From Streptomyces chromofuscus (GTDB lineage: Bacteria > Actinomycetota > Actinomycetes > Streptomycetales > Streptomycetaceae), in assembly GCF_015160875.1 (NCBI RefSeq), contig NZ_CP063374.1:806001-870000 (forward strand): DNA of 64,000 nt. The letters are read 5' to 3'. The notes beneath the pieces are model-generated. The model was not told where the DNA came from and made no database searches. It saw only the letters and a program-made list of their open reading frames with translations. Both the position numbers and the translations under genes were made by a program. This document shows positions 1-8,766 of the stretch, one piece after another. Every line of letters starts with the position of its first letter. Position 1 is the stretch's first letter.

Positions 1-532
<532 letters not shown>

Positions 533-540
<8 letters not shown>

Positions 541-1288
541 GACCTTCACTCCCCCGACCCGGTTCGCCGTGCCCGGCCGGATCGCCGTGAGCAACGGCAC
601 CGCCGGCCACTGGCAGACCGCCACCCTCACCGAGATCCGCCGCGAGACACCGCGGGCGGCCACGTTCCGGTTCGCGGTGCCCGCCTGGGTGGGCCATCTG
701 CCCGGCCAGCACCTCCGGCTGCGACTGACCGCCGCGGACGGCTACACCGCCCAGCGCCACTACTCGATCGCGTCCGCGCCGGACGACTCCGGGCACGTGG
801 AGCTGACCCTGGACCACGCCGAGGACGGCGAGGTCTCCGGCTGGTTCCACACCGAGGCCCGGCCCGGTGACCGCGTCGAGGTGCGCGGCCCGCTGAGCGG
901 CTTCTTCGCCTGGCCGGGCGACCGGGCCGCACTGCTGATCGGCGCCGGATCCGGCGTCGTCCCGCTGATGTCCATGGTGCGGCACCACCGGGCCCGCGGC
1001 CTGTCCGTACCGCTGCGGCTGCTGGTGTCCGCGCGGAGTCCCGAGGAGCTGATCTACGCGCGGGAGTACGGCGCCGAGACGACGCCCGTCTTCACCCGCG
1101 CGGCTCCGCCCGGCGTCCCGGTGGGACGGATGACCGCGGCACATCTGGACCCGCTCCTGGAGGCGGCGCCCGCCGGTGGGTGGGAGGCTTATGTGTGCGG
1201 TTCCAACGCCTTCGCCGAGCACGCCTCGCGCCTGCTCGTGGCGGCGGGACAGCCGGTGCACCGGATCCGCGTCGAACGCTTCGGCTGA
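533..1288 (+). CDS. FAD/NAD(P)-binding ferredoxin-reductase-type oxidoreductase
   Basis: A 251-residue flavoreductase starting at a GTG inside the end of the molybdoenzyme gene (8-bp overlap), so the two are translationally coupled and are likely electron-transfer partners. RHYSIAS (about residues 74-80) is the FAD-binding RxYS motif of ferredoxin-NADP reductase folds. GAGSGVVPLMSM (from about 137) is the nucleotide-binding loop, and VCGSNAF near the C-terminus closes the NAD domain. There is no plant-type 2Fe-2S domain, so it should accept electrons from NAD(P)H and pass them by direct contact. In many Streptomyces the same pair is adjacent. Confidence 0.85.
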
Positions 1289-1430
1289 CCGCCCGCTCTC
1301 TCGCCGCCCCGGTGCGGTGCGCGAAGTCCGCGGGACGGGGTACGAGATGCATGTGGCACTCGCACGCGTACATGGGCCCGAGGGGCGCCGGTACGGCTCC
1401 CCCGGCTCCGGTGACGGCGAGGAGGCGGAG

Positions 1431-2015
1431 ATGCGAACCCGGGTGCGCGGCTGGCGCTGGCGGCGCAATCCGTTGCGGCGCAGGTCGGACGTCGTCGAGG
1501 CGTGGACGGTCCTGGCCGTGGCGGTGCTGCTGTTCCTGGGGGCGCCGCTGGCCGGGGCGCTGACCGGCTGGTGGGCCCACGGCGAGGCACGGCGGACCGC
1601 GGCGGCCCAGTGGGAGGACCGGCGGCTCGTGCGGGCCGAGGTCGTCGGCAGGACTCCGGACTCGCTGCCGGCGGTGCAGGCCGGCCGGGAGTACACGTAC
1701 CGCGCGACGGTGCGCTGGACGGAGCCCGGCGAGGGTGCCAGGACGGGCACGGCGCGGGTTCCGGCGGGGACCCGGTCCGGGGAGACGGTCGACGTGTGGT
1801 TCGACGGGCGGGGCCGCAGCGTGCCGCCGCCGCCCGCCGAGACGACGATCTGGCAGCACAGCCTGACACTCGGGGTGTGCACCACGGCCGGGACGGCCGC
1901 CCTGGTGCTGCTCGGGCACGCGGCCGTACGCCGTGCGGCCGGCCGGCGCCGGATGGCGGAGTGGGAGCGCGCCTGGGCCCGTACGGAACCGGAGTGGACC
2001 CGTCGGTGGGCCTGA
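1431..2015 (+). CDS. Rv1733c-like two-helix membrane protein
   Basis: A 194-residue protein starting at an ATG directly after a GGAGGCGGAG ribosome-binding site; upstream in-frame starts lack such a site. It has an Arg-rich N-terminus, one membrane helix at about residues 23-45, an extracytoplasmic domain of about 90 residues with YTYRATVRWTEPGEG and a TVDVWFDGRG strand pair, a second helix from about 140 to 160, and a basic Trp/Arg-rich cytoplasmic tail. This architecture matches the Rv1733c family, small membrane proteins abundant in actinobacteria and named after a DosR-regulon antigen of M. tuberculosis. Function is unknown. Confidence 0.75.
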   Translation: MRTRVRGWRWRRNPLRRRSDVVEAWTVLAVAVLLFLGAPLAGALTGWWAHGEARRTAAAQWEDRRLVRAEVVGRTPDSLPAVQAGREYTYRATVRWTEPGEGARTGTARVPAGTRSGETVDVWFDGRGRSVPPPPAETTIWQHSLTLGVCTTAGTAALVLLGHAAVRRAAGRRRMAEWERAWARTEPEWTRRWA

Positions 2016-2146
2016 CGCGCGGCCCCTGGCCGCAATCCGTCGGAACCTGTCGGTAATGCCCCTGTGGGGGCGCCGGGGGCGGATCCAGCGGGTGCTGCGT
2101 CCACGCGCGCGGACGCCGAACCGTCGCCTTCCCGGGAAGCACCCCC

Positions 2147-2594
2147 ATGACCTACGTCGTGCCGATCGCCATCGGCGTCCTCCACGCGCTCCTCATGTCC
2201 CTCGTTCGCGAACCGCACCGCCGCCGCTTCCACGCGGACGGGGGCACCGCCCGGTCGAGCGGAGCCGAGACTGGGGGAGGTCACCGGTGCCGGAGCCGCC
2301 TACCCCAGCGGCAGCGGCCTGGGCGGCTGGGAGTTCGCGTTCACCGCGCTCGTCGCCTACGTCGCCCACCGCGGCCGGGAGTCGTGGACCTGGATCGGCG
2401 TCCCCTGGCTGCTGCACACCGCCTGCGACGTCGTCCACCACCTCAAGGGCAGTCCGATCATCCCCTTCGCCCACGACTCCTCCCTCGGCTGTGCGATCTG
2501 CGACCCGGTCATCGCCCTGTGGTGCCCGGCCGGCGGACCGACACCGCGGGAGCTGTTCCGGCGCCGGGTCCACGACCCCGCCGTGAACGCCTGA
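2147..2594 (+). pseudogene. DUF6010 membrane protein gene broken by a short inserted repeat
   Basis: The N-terminus MTYVVPIAIGVLHALLMS reads in one frame up to about 2236. The remainder (GAGAAYPSGSGLGGWEFAF ... DVVHHLKG, SLGCAICDPVIALWC, stop at 2592-2594) reads in another. Joining the two halves after removing about 43 bp (roughly 2237-2279) restores a continuous DUF6010-like protein of about 130 residues. The removed segment is a palindromic repeat of a kind common in Streptomyces genomes, so insertion of that repeat, not random drift, probably inactivated the gene. The flanking halves look otherwise intact, suggesting a recent event. Confidence 0.7.
2239..2280. repeat. Short palindromic interspersed repeat inside a DUF6010 gene
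   Basis: The core GTCGAGCGGAGCCGAGAC is nearly its own reverse complement and is followed by TGGGGGAGG. I recall this sequence family as a frequent small interspersed repeat of Streptomyces intergenic regions; I could not confirm copy number here. It lies exactly where the DUF6010 reading frame changes, and its length (about 41-43 bp, not a multiple of three) explains the frameshift. Confidence 0.55.
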
Positions 2595-2680
2595 CCGACG
2601 CGGCGCGGGCTCTGGCGAGTGGTCCGACCACCCGCGTACGGTGTGATCATCATCGTCGTCGGCACCCAAGGTGGTCCTGC

Positions 2681-3649
2681 ATGGCACTGTTCGACCTCCC
2701 CCTCGACGAACTCCGCGAGTACCGCAGCTCCAGCGCCGAACCCGAGGACTTCGACGCCTTCTGGTCGAAGACCCTTCAGGAGGCCCGTGAGCACGACCTG
2801 GACGCCCGGTTCGAGCCGGTCGACACGGACCTGACCACCGTTCAGGTGTTCGACGTGACGTTCGCCGGGTTCGGCGGGCACCCGGTGAAGGGCTGGCTGA
2901 CGCTGCCCGCCGCCGCGGCCGAGCCGCTGCCGCTGGTCGTCGAGTTCGTCGGGTACGGGGGCGGGCGCGGGCTGCCGCACGAGCACCTGCTGTGGGCGTC
3001 CGCGGGCCGCGCCCACTTCGTGATGGACACCCGCGGCCAGGGCAGCGCGTGGGGCGGCGGTGGCGGCACCCCGGACCCGGTCGGCGGCGCTCCCGCGTAC
3101 CCCGGTTTCCTGACCCGGGGTATCGACGCGCCCGAGAACTACTACTACCGCCGGGTGTTCACGGACGCGGTCCGCGCCGTCGAGGCCGCCCGCTCGCACC
3201 CGCTCGCCGATCCGTCCCGCACGGTCGCGCTCGGCGCCAGTCAGGGCGGCGGCATCACCATCGCCGTCGGCGGCCTCGTCCCGGACCTGGCGGCGGTCGC
3301 GCCCGACGTGCCGTTCCTGTGCGACTACCCGCGTGCCGCGACGCTGACCGACCGCCACCCCTACCGGGAGATCGGCCTCTACCTCAAGACGCACCGGGGC
3401 CGAGGCGAGGAGGCGCTGCGCACGCTGTCCTATTTCGACGCCGTGCACTTCGCCGCGCGCGGCCGGGCCCCGGCGCTGTTCTCGGCGGCGCTGGAGGACC
3501 AGACGTGCCCGCCGTCCACCGTCTTCGCCGCGTTCAACGCCTGGGCGCACGAGGAGAAGGCGATCGAGGTGTACGACTTCAACGACCACGAGGGCGGCGG
3601 CCCGTTCCAGGAGGCCGCCAAGATGCGCTGGCTGCGCTCCCACGCCTGA
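2681..3649 (+). CDS. Acetylxylan esterase / cephalosporin-C deacetylase family
   Basis: A 322-residue alpha/beta hydrolase of the AXE1 family, which removes acetyl groups from xylo-oligosaccharides or related small esters. The length fits the family. The nucleophile elbow is GASQGG (Ser187); a conserved Asp sits in EDQTCPP and the His in NDHEGGG near residue 305. The family signature RGQG and the DAPENYYYRRV segment, where the multimer contacts lie, are present. No signal peptide is visible, so it should act in the cytoplasm on imported oligosaccharides. The ATG at 2681 begins the family-typical N-terminus MALFDLPLDELREY. It probably forms an operon with the next gene (12 bp gap). Confidence 0.88.
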   Translation: MALFDLPLDELREYRSSSAEPEDFDAFWSKTLQEAREHDLDARFEPVDTDLTTVQVFDVTFAGFGGHPVKGWLTLPAAAAEPLPLVVEFVGYGGGRGLPHEHLLWASAGRAHFVMDTRGQGSAWGGGGGTPDPVGGAPAYPGFLTRGIDAPENYYYRRVFTDAVRAVEAARSHPLADPSRTVALGASQGGGITIAVGGLVPDLAAVAPDVPFLCDYPRAATLTDRHPYREIGLYLKTHRGRGEEALRTLSYFDAVHFAARGRAPALFSAALEDQTCPPSTVFAAFNAWAHEEKAIEVYDFNDHEGGGPFQEAAKMRWLRSHA

Positions 3650-3661
3650 GAGGGGCGCGTC

Positions 3662-4066
3662 GTGGACACACGGGAGGCGGCCGAGCGGTTCGTGCGCGTG
3701 TGGCAGCGGGGCTGGGCCGAGCACGACGTGGAGGCGCTGCTGGCGCTGTACGCCGAGGAGTGCGTCCACCGCTCGATGCCGTTCCGCGAGCCGCACCGCG
3801 GCCACGCCGGACTCGGCGCGTATCTGCGCTGGTCGTTCGCCGGTGAGCGGGTGACCGACGTGCGCTTCTCGGCGCCGGTCGTGGGCCAAAACGGGGTGGT
3901 GGTGGCCGAGTTCCGGGTGCTGTCGGAGGAGGACGGCGAACCGGCCACCCTCGCCGGGTGCGTCTTCGTCCGGTTCGACGCCGACGGGCTGGCGGTCGAG
4001 ACACGGGACTACTGGCACACCGCCGACGGCCACCGGGAGCCGTCGGGCACGCTGTTCCTCTCCTGA
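3662..4066 (+). CDS. SnoaL/NTF2-like fold protein
   Basis: A 134-residue protein starting at GTG 12 bp after the esterase stop, with a GAGGGG ribosome-binding site. The alpha+beta cone pattern (RFVRVWQRGWAEHDVEALLALYAEECVHRSMPF ... GLGAYLRWSFAG ... FVRFDADGLAVETRDYW) is that of SnoaL-like/NTF2-like proteins. These can be polyketide cyclases, isomerases or ligand-binding proteins; the sequence gives no substrate. Its placement suggests co-transcription with the esterase. Confidence 0.75.
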   Translation: MDTREAAERFVRVWQRGWAEHDVEALLALYAEECVHRSMPFREPHRGHAGLGAYLRWSFAGERVTDVRFSAPVVGQNGVVVAEFRVLSEEDGEPATLAGCVFVRFDADGLAVETRDYWHTADGHREPSGTLFLS

Positions 4067-4154
4067 CCTTCCGCACTGTCCGACCAGTCGGTACGTTCGG
4101 GGAGCCCGGTCCGCAGGGTCGTGGACCGGGTTTCCCACGGACGACGGAGGGTGC

Positions 4155-5321
4155 ATGTCCGAGCGCGAGCCACAGATCCACGGCCACTGCGACGCCCGCT
4201 TCGCGGCGGTGCGATCGGCGTTCGAGGAGAACTTCCGGGAGCGCGAGGAACTCGGCGCGGCCGTCACCGTCATGGTCGACGGGGTGACCGCGGTCGACCT
4301 GTGGGGCGGCTGGGCCGACCCGGCGCGCACCCGGCGCTGGGAGCGCGACACCCTGGTCAACGTGTGGTCGACGTCCAAGGGCCCGGTGGCGCTGTGCGCG
4401 CACGTCCTCGCCGACCGGGACCTGCTGGACCTGGACGCGCCGGTGGCGACGTACTGGCCGGAGTTCGCCGCGGCGGGCAAGGAGAAGGTGCTTGTCCGGC
4501 ATCTGCTGTCCCACCGTGCCGGGCTGTCCGGGCCGCGCGAACCGCACTCGTTCGCGGAGCTGTGCGACTGGGAGCTGACGACCCGCCGGCTCGCGGCCAT
4601 GGAGCCCTGGTGGGAGCCGGGGACGGTGTCGGGGTACCACGCGCTGACGTACGGCCATCTGGTCGGGGAGGTCGTCCGGCGGGTCTCGGGGCTGCTGCCC
4701 GGGGCGTTCCTCGAGCGGGAGGTGACCGGACCGCTCGGCGTCGACTTCACCATCGGGCTGCCGGAGAAGGACGCCGGGCGGGCGGCCGAGCTGACGCACC
4801 GGCGGGTCGCGGCGAGCACCGAACAGGCCACGGTCTTCGCCCAGTTGTCGCCCGCCGCGCTCGCCGCGCTGACCAATCCCGCCGTGGGCGCGGCCGAGGC
4901 CAACACGCCCCAGTGGCGGGCCGCCGAGATCCCCGCGGCCAACGGCCACGGCACCGCGCGGGCGGTGGCCGCCCTGTACGGCGTCTTCGCGGGTCGGGGA
5001 ACCTACGACGGCCGTCGCGTCCTCTCCCCCGAGGCGGCCGAGCGGGTGCGCGAGGGTCAGGGCAGCTGCCGGGACCTGGTGCTGGGCGCCGGGCTCCCAG
5101 GGGAGACGGAGATCGGCCTCGGGCTGTGGCTGAGCGGGCCGAACGGTTCGTACGGACCCAACCCCCGGGCCTTCGGGCACGACGGATTCGGCGGCTCCTG
5201 CGGGCTCGCCGACCCCGAGGCGGGCGTGTCGCTCGGGTACGTGATGAACAGCATGGGGCCGCACATCGCCGACGACCCCCGGAAGATGGCGCTGGTGGAC
5301 GCCGTCTACGGCGCCCTGTGA
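4155..5321 (+). CDS. Class C beta-lactamase-like serine hydrolase (esterase)
   Basis: A 388-residue beta-lactamase/penicillin-recognising fold protein. The catalytic SxxK motif is STSK (Ser72, Lys75); the second-motif tyrosine is in YHALTYGHL (about 161-169); the third motif is HDGFGGS near residue 340 in place of the KTG box. The HDGFGG variant and the absence of a signal peptide point to a cytoplasmic esterase/lipase of family VIII or an EstB-type enzyme, not a true beta-lactamase. The ATG at 4155 follows ACGGAGGGTGC, a good ribosome-binding site. Substrate unknown. Confidence 0.85.
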   Translation: MSEREPQIHGHCDARFAAVRSAFEENFREREELGAAVTVMVDGVTAVDLWGGWADPARTRRWERDTLVNVWSTSKGPVALCAHVLADRDLLDLDAPVATYWPEFAAAGKEKVLVRHLLSHRAGLSGPREPHSFAELCDWELTTRRLAAMEPWWEPGTVSGYHALTYGHLVGEVVRRVSGLLPGAFLEREVTGPLGVDFTIGLPEKDAGRAAELTHRRVAASTEQATVFAQLSPAALAALTNPAVGAAEANTPQWRAAEIPAANGHGTARAVAALYGVFAGRGTYDGRRVLSPEAAERVREGQGSCRDLVLGAGLPGETEIGLGLWLSGPNGSYGPNPRAFGHDGFGGSCGLADPEAGVSLGYVMNSMGPHIADDPRKMALVDAVYGAL

Positions 5322-5392
5322 CGGCCGGGCGCGCCCTCCCGCGACGCCGCGCCGCCCCGTCTCTTTCGGCCGAACCGCCGGGCCGCTCTTCC

Positions 5393-5412
5393 CTGGTGGT
5401 TTAGACCAATGC
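5393..5412 (+). promoter_or_regulatory. Putative GntR-family operator upstream of the GntR/UTRA gene
   Basis: TGGTTTAGACCA (5397-5408) is a near-perfect palindrome resembling the TGGTCTAGACCA core bound by GntR/HutC regulators such as DasR. It lies about 65 bp before the regulator's start, consistent with autoregulation. No binding data; assignment by motif only. Confidence 0.5.
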
Positions 5413-5473
5413 TAGATGTGGTGGCGCAATGAGCCCGCACGGCTACCGCACGTCACCCACAGGAGGGCGCGGC

Positions 5474-6220
5474 ATGGCCCGCACCACCCCGCACGACCGC
5501 CCGCACACCGACGCACAGCCCCTGTACTGGCGGATCGCGACGGAGTTGCTCGGCGAACTACGCGACGGCACGGTCCCGCCCGGCGAACGGCTGCCGGGCG
5601 AGCGGCAGCTGGCCGAACACTTCGGGGTCAGCAGGGAGACCGTACGACAGGCGCTGGAGGTGCTGCGCCGGGACGGACTGGTCGCCACCGACCGGCGCGG
5701 CAGCCACGCCACCCTGTCCGGTCCGCCGGTCGAGCCCCAGACCTCACTGGCCTTCCCGATCGGCGCCCGGCCCGCCGCCGACCCGCGCGCCGTCGACCGG
5801 GCCACCGTCACCTGGGAGACGCCCCCGCCCGAGCACGCGGCGGCCCTCGGTCTGGCCCCGCACCGGCCCACCCTGATGCACCGCTACGAGTCCGCCTCCG
5901 CCGACGGCCGCGGCCTGCGCAGGGCCGTCACCTCCTTCTCGGCCGTGGCCCTGGCCGAGGTCGAGGAGCTGGGCCGTTACCGCGACCGCGCCGACGGCAC
6001 CGCCGCGGCCCAACTGCGCCGCGCCTACGACTGGATGCGCAGGGCGGGGCTGACCCTGCGCCACCGCGACGCGATCACCCGCCTCCCGGACAGCCCTTCG
6101 GTTCGGGTGACCCGCCTTGTACACGACCAGCACGAGCGGCCACTGGAGTTCACGGAACTCGTCGTCGACACCCGCCGGGACGCCCTGGTTTACGAGTTCA
6201 CACTCCCGGCGGCTGTCTGA
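5474..6220 (+). CDS. GntR-family transcriptional regulator with UTRA domain
   Basis: A 248-residue HutC/GntR-type regulator. Residues 12-80 form the winged helix: LYWRIATELLGELRDGTVPPGERLPGERQLAEHFGVSRETVRQALEVLRRDGLV is the textbook GntR DNA-binding domain. The rest (from about residue 90) is a UTRA ligand-binding domain with the characteristic RRAVTSFSAVALAEVEELG segment and the DALVYEFTLPA terminus. The ATG at 5474 is chosen because AGGAGGGCGCGGC precedes it; an earlier in-frame ATG at 5429 has no such site. A TGGTTTAGACCA palindrome upstream suggests autorepression. Effector unknown. Confidence 0.9.
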   Translation: MARTTPHDRPHTDAQPLYWRIATELLGELRDGTVPPGERLPGERQLAEHFGVSRETVRQALEVLRRDGLVATDRRGSHATLSGPPVEPQTSLAFPIGARPAADPRAVDRATVTWETPPPEHAAALGLAPHRPTLMHRYESASADGRGLRRAVTSFSAVALAEVEELGRYRDRADGTAAAQLRRAYDWMRRAGLTLRHRDAITRLPDSPSVRVTRLVHDQHERPLEFTELVVDTRRDALVYEFTLPAAV

Positions 6221-6241
6221 CCGAACCCCGGACCGCGATTC

Positions 6242-6967
6242 CTACGGAGGGCGCCGGGCCACGACCATCCGTACCCGCGGGCTGCCGTCCCGCCGGTGCC
6301 CGAACTCGGCCAGCGGGTGGAGATCCACCCGGAACCCGGCGCCTTCGAGGTCCCGCACGAGATCACCGAACCGCACGGACCGGTAGTACATGACGAACGG
6401 CGGCCGCCACACGGCGTTGCGCACCCGCATCGCCAGGTCGAAGCCGAGCAGCATGCAGTAGACGAGGGAGCCCGTCCGGGGCGGGGCGACGACCGGGAAC
6501 GCGAAGCACCCGCCCGGCCGCAGCACCGAACGCACCTGCGCGAACAGTCCCGGCAGCTCGCGCGGCAGGAAGTGCCCGAACGCCCCGAAACTCACCGCGA
6601 GGTCGAACGCGGGGCGGAACGGCAGGGCCCGGGCGTCCGCCCGCACCCACGACACCCGGGGCGGGCCTGAGAGGACGCGCTCCCGCGCGACGGCGAGCAT
6701 GCCCGCGCTGAAGTCGACACCCGTGACGCTCCCCCGGCACACCTGGCGCAGCACGCCGACGCCCGCGCCGGTACCGCAGCACACGTCGAGCCCGTCCTCG
6801 AACGGCCCGATCCGCCGCAGCGCAGCGGTGACGGCGTCGAGCACCGAGTCCGGCGTGCGGAAGGGCGTGTGGTCGAACTTGGGTGCGAGCAGGTCGTAGC
6901 CGCGCTCGACCGACGACAGCACCTGGACGGCGAGTTCACGCAGGCTGGGACCTCGAGGCCTGAACAT
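6242..6967 (-). CDS. Class I SAM-dependent methyltransferase
   Basis: A 241-residue methyltransferase of the Methyltransf_11/UbiE-like type. Motif I is DVCCGTGAGVG (about residue 60), followed by the acidic loop VTGVDFSAGML, RADARALPF (motif II region) and the post-motif SVLRPGGCFAFP. The start MFRPRGPSL at 6967 matches relatives; longer in-frame extensions are Arg/Ala-rich and unlikely. The C-terminal hydrophobic stretch SLVYCMLLGFDLAM could contact a lipid-like substrate. The gene is convergent with the GntR regulator and divergent from the rho-like gene; no substrate can be assigned. Confidence 0.85.
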   Translation of the reverse strand: MFRPRGPSLRELAVQVLSSVERGYDLLAPKFDHTPFRTPDSVLDAVTAALRRIGPFEDGLDVCCGTGAGVGVLRQVCRGSVTGVDFSAGMLAVARERVLSGPPRVSWVRADARALPFRPAFDLAVSFGAFGHFLPRELPGLFAQVRSVLRPGGCFAFPVVAPPRTGSLVYCMLLGFDLAMRVRNAVWRPPFVMYYRSVRFGDLVRDLEGAGFRVDLHPLAEFGHRRDGSPRVRMVVARRPP

Positions 6968-7437
6968 CGACCTCAGCTTAGTCCCGGCAGGTCGGCGGCG
7001 GAGTCGCCGGCGTCGGCGGCCCGGCGAGCGCGACCGCGGCGCGTGCGCGGGGCCTGCTCCAGCCGGCGGGTGGCGAGCACCGGATGCCAGGCGGCCAGAC
7101 AGGTGACAGCCCGAACCCGACCGTCCGCGCACTACTGAGAGCCACGTCACAGCGGCAGGTGCACGTCACGTGGTAAGGTGCCGTCAGCACTTGTGTACGC
7201 CCTCTTGTGGCGCCGGTGCATTTCCTTCCTCAGTCCGTCGGACACCCGCCGTTCTCCGGCCGGTGCGGCGGCTTCCCGGCACCACCTCGCCCACGGGCCC
7301 GTCCGCCCGTCGCCGAGGTGCTGTTCCCGCCGTCCGGAGGCACGTACGCAGGCCTCGTCCGCGGCTCTCCCCCCTTTTCTCCTCCTTCCGCCCGCCCGCA
7401 CCGCAGGCCCTCCGCGTCCGTGAAAGGACCGACCCCC
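6968..7437. other. Intergenic region between the methyltransferase and rho-like genes
   Basis: This 470-bp divergent region contains no convincing coding sequence; its open frames are Arg/Pro-rich artefacts. It should hold the promoters of both flanking genes and an unusually long leader for the rho-like gene. CTCTTGTGGCGCCGGTGCA around 7201-7220 and a purine-rich GTGAAAGGA site at 7420-7428 precede the ATG. Confidence 0.4.
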
Positions 7438-8583
7438 ATGACCACCACTCTCGAACACCCTCCCGTCCCGCAGCAGGCCGTGGCCGTCCAGGCCGTCATG
7501 GGCGTCCTCGACATCGACGCGGGCGGCAAGGGACATCTGCGCGGCACCGACTGCCTGCCCTCGCCCGCCGACCCGCAGCTGCCGGCCGCCCTGATCCGCC
7601 GGTACGGACTACGCAGGGGCGACCTCGTCGAAGCCGTGCGCGGCCCCCGTCACAGCGTGAGCGAGGTCGAGCGCGTGGACGGCCGTGCGCCCGGGCAGCT
7701 CCGCGGCCGGCGCGCCTTCCACGAGCTCACGCCCCTCCACCCCCGCGAGCGGCTCCGCCTCGAACACCCGGCGGCCGGACTCACCGGACGCGTCGCCGAC
7801 CTGATCTCCCCGGTCGGCAAGGGGCAGCGCGGGCTGATCGTGGCCCCGCCGAAGACCGGCAAGACCGTACTGCTCCAGCAGATCGCCGCCGCCGTCGCCG
7901 GCAACCACCCCGAGTGCCGGCTGATGGTCGTGCTGCTCGACGAGCGCCCCGAGGAGGTCACCGACATGCGACGCTCGGTGCGGGGCGAGGTGTACGCCTC
8001 CACCTTCGACCGGACGCCCAAGCAGCACATCGCGCTCGCCGAACTGGTCGTCGAGCGGGCCAAACGGCTCGTCGAGGCCGGCGAGGACGTCGTGATCCTG
8101 CTCGACTCGCTGACCCGGCTGTGCCGGGCCCACAACAACGCGGCGGGCGCCGGCGGCCGTACGCTCACCGGCGGCGTCGACGCCGCCGCGCTGCAGGGAC
8201 CCAAGCGGTTCTTCGGCGCCGCGCGCCTGGCCGAGGAGGGCGGTTCGCTGACGATCCTCGCCACCGCCCTGGTGGAGACCGGCTCCCGGGCCGACGACTT
8301 CTTCTTCGAGGAGCTCAAGAGCACCGGCAACATGGAACTCCGCCTCAGCCGCGAACTCGCCTCCCGCCGCGTCTTCCCGGCCGTCGACATCGCCGGCTCC
8401 GGCACCCGCCGCGAGGAACTGCTCCTGACGCCGGCCGAGTCGACCGCCGTACGGGGACTGCGGCGGGCGCTGCGGACCCGCGACGGCGAGTCCGGTCTGG
8501 AGACGCTGCTGGAGCGGATGCGGCAGACCCCCGACAACGCCGCCTTCCTGCGCCGCATCCAGCCCACACTGCCGACCGGATAG
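7438..8583 (+). CDS. Short Rho-type transcription termination factor paralog
   Basis: A 381-residue RecA-fold helicase with the Rho signature: Walker A APPKTGKT (about residues 136-143), the conserved VVLLDERPEEVTDM region, Walker B VILLDSLTRL (about 220), the Q-loop AHN...GGRTLTGGVDA and the R-loop DFFFEELKSTGNMEL. A primary-RNA-binding (cold-shock-like) segment is short, and there is no Arg-rich or Asp-rich N-terminal insertion such as that of the main actinobacterial Rho (about 650-700 residues). This is therefore a second, minimal Rho. Conserved motor motifs argue for activity, perhaps as a conditional termination factor. The ATG at 7438 is the first with family-like sequence. Confidence 0.85.
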   Translation: MTTTLEHPPVPQQAVAVQAVMGVLDIDAGGKGHLRGTDCLPSPADPQLPAALIRRYGLRRGDLVEAVRGPRHSVSEVERVDGRAPGQLRGRRAFHELTPLHPRERLRLEHPAAGLTGRVADLISPVGKGQRGLIVAPPKTGKTVLLQQIAAAVAGNHPECRLMVVLLDERPEEVTDMRRSVRGEVYASTFDRTPKQHIALAELVVERAKRLVEAGEDVVILLDSLTRLCRAHNNAAGAGGRTLTGGVDAAALQGPKRFFGAARLAEEGGSLTILATALVETGSRADDFFFEELKSTGNMELRLSRELASRRVFPAVDIAGSGTRREELLLTPAESTAVRGLRRALRTRDGESGLETLLERMRQTPDNAAFLRRIQPTLPTG

Positions 8584-8647
8584 GGCGGCGCCGGGGCTCG
8601 CGCAGGCGTCCTGCCGGTCGGACAGGCGGCGCCGGGGCTCGCGCAGG
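8584..8647. repeat. 23-bp direct repeat after the rho-like gene
   Basis: GGCGGCGCCGGGGCTCGCG plus CAGG occurs at 8584-8606 and again at 8625-8647, a 41-bp-period duplication starting just after the stop codon. Each copy can form a small GC hairpin (GGCGCC core), so the pair may serve as a double terminator. Confidence 0.6.
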
Positions 8648-8766
8648 TGTCAGGCGCGGTGTGTCCGGTGCGACGCGCCGGGGCGCGTGCGGCATCCGGG
8701 TGCACGCGGCTCCCGGTTGGCCCGGGCAGCGCGCGGGCGAGGCAGGTCCGTTCCTAGGTTGACGAT

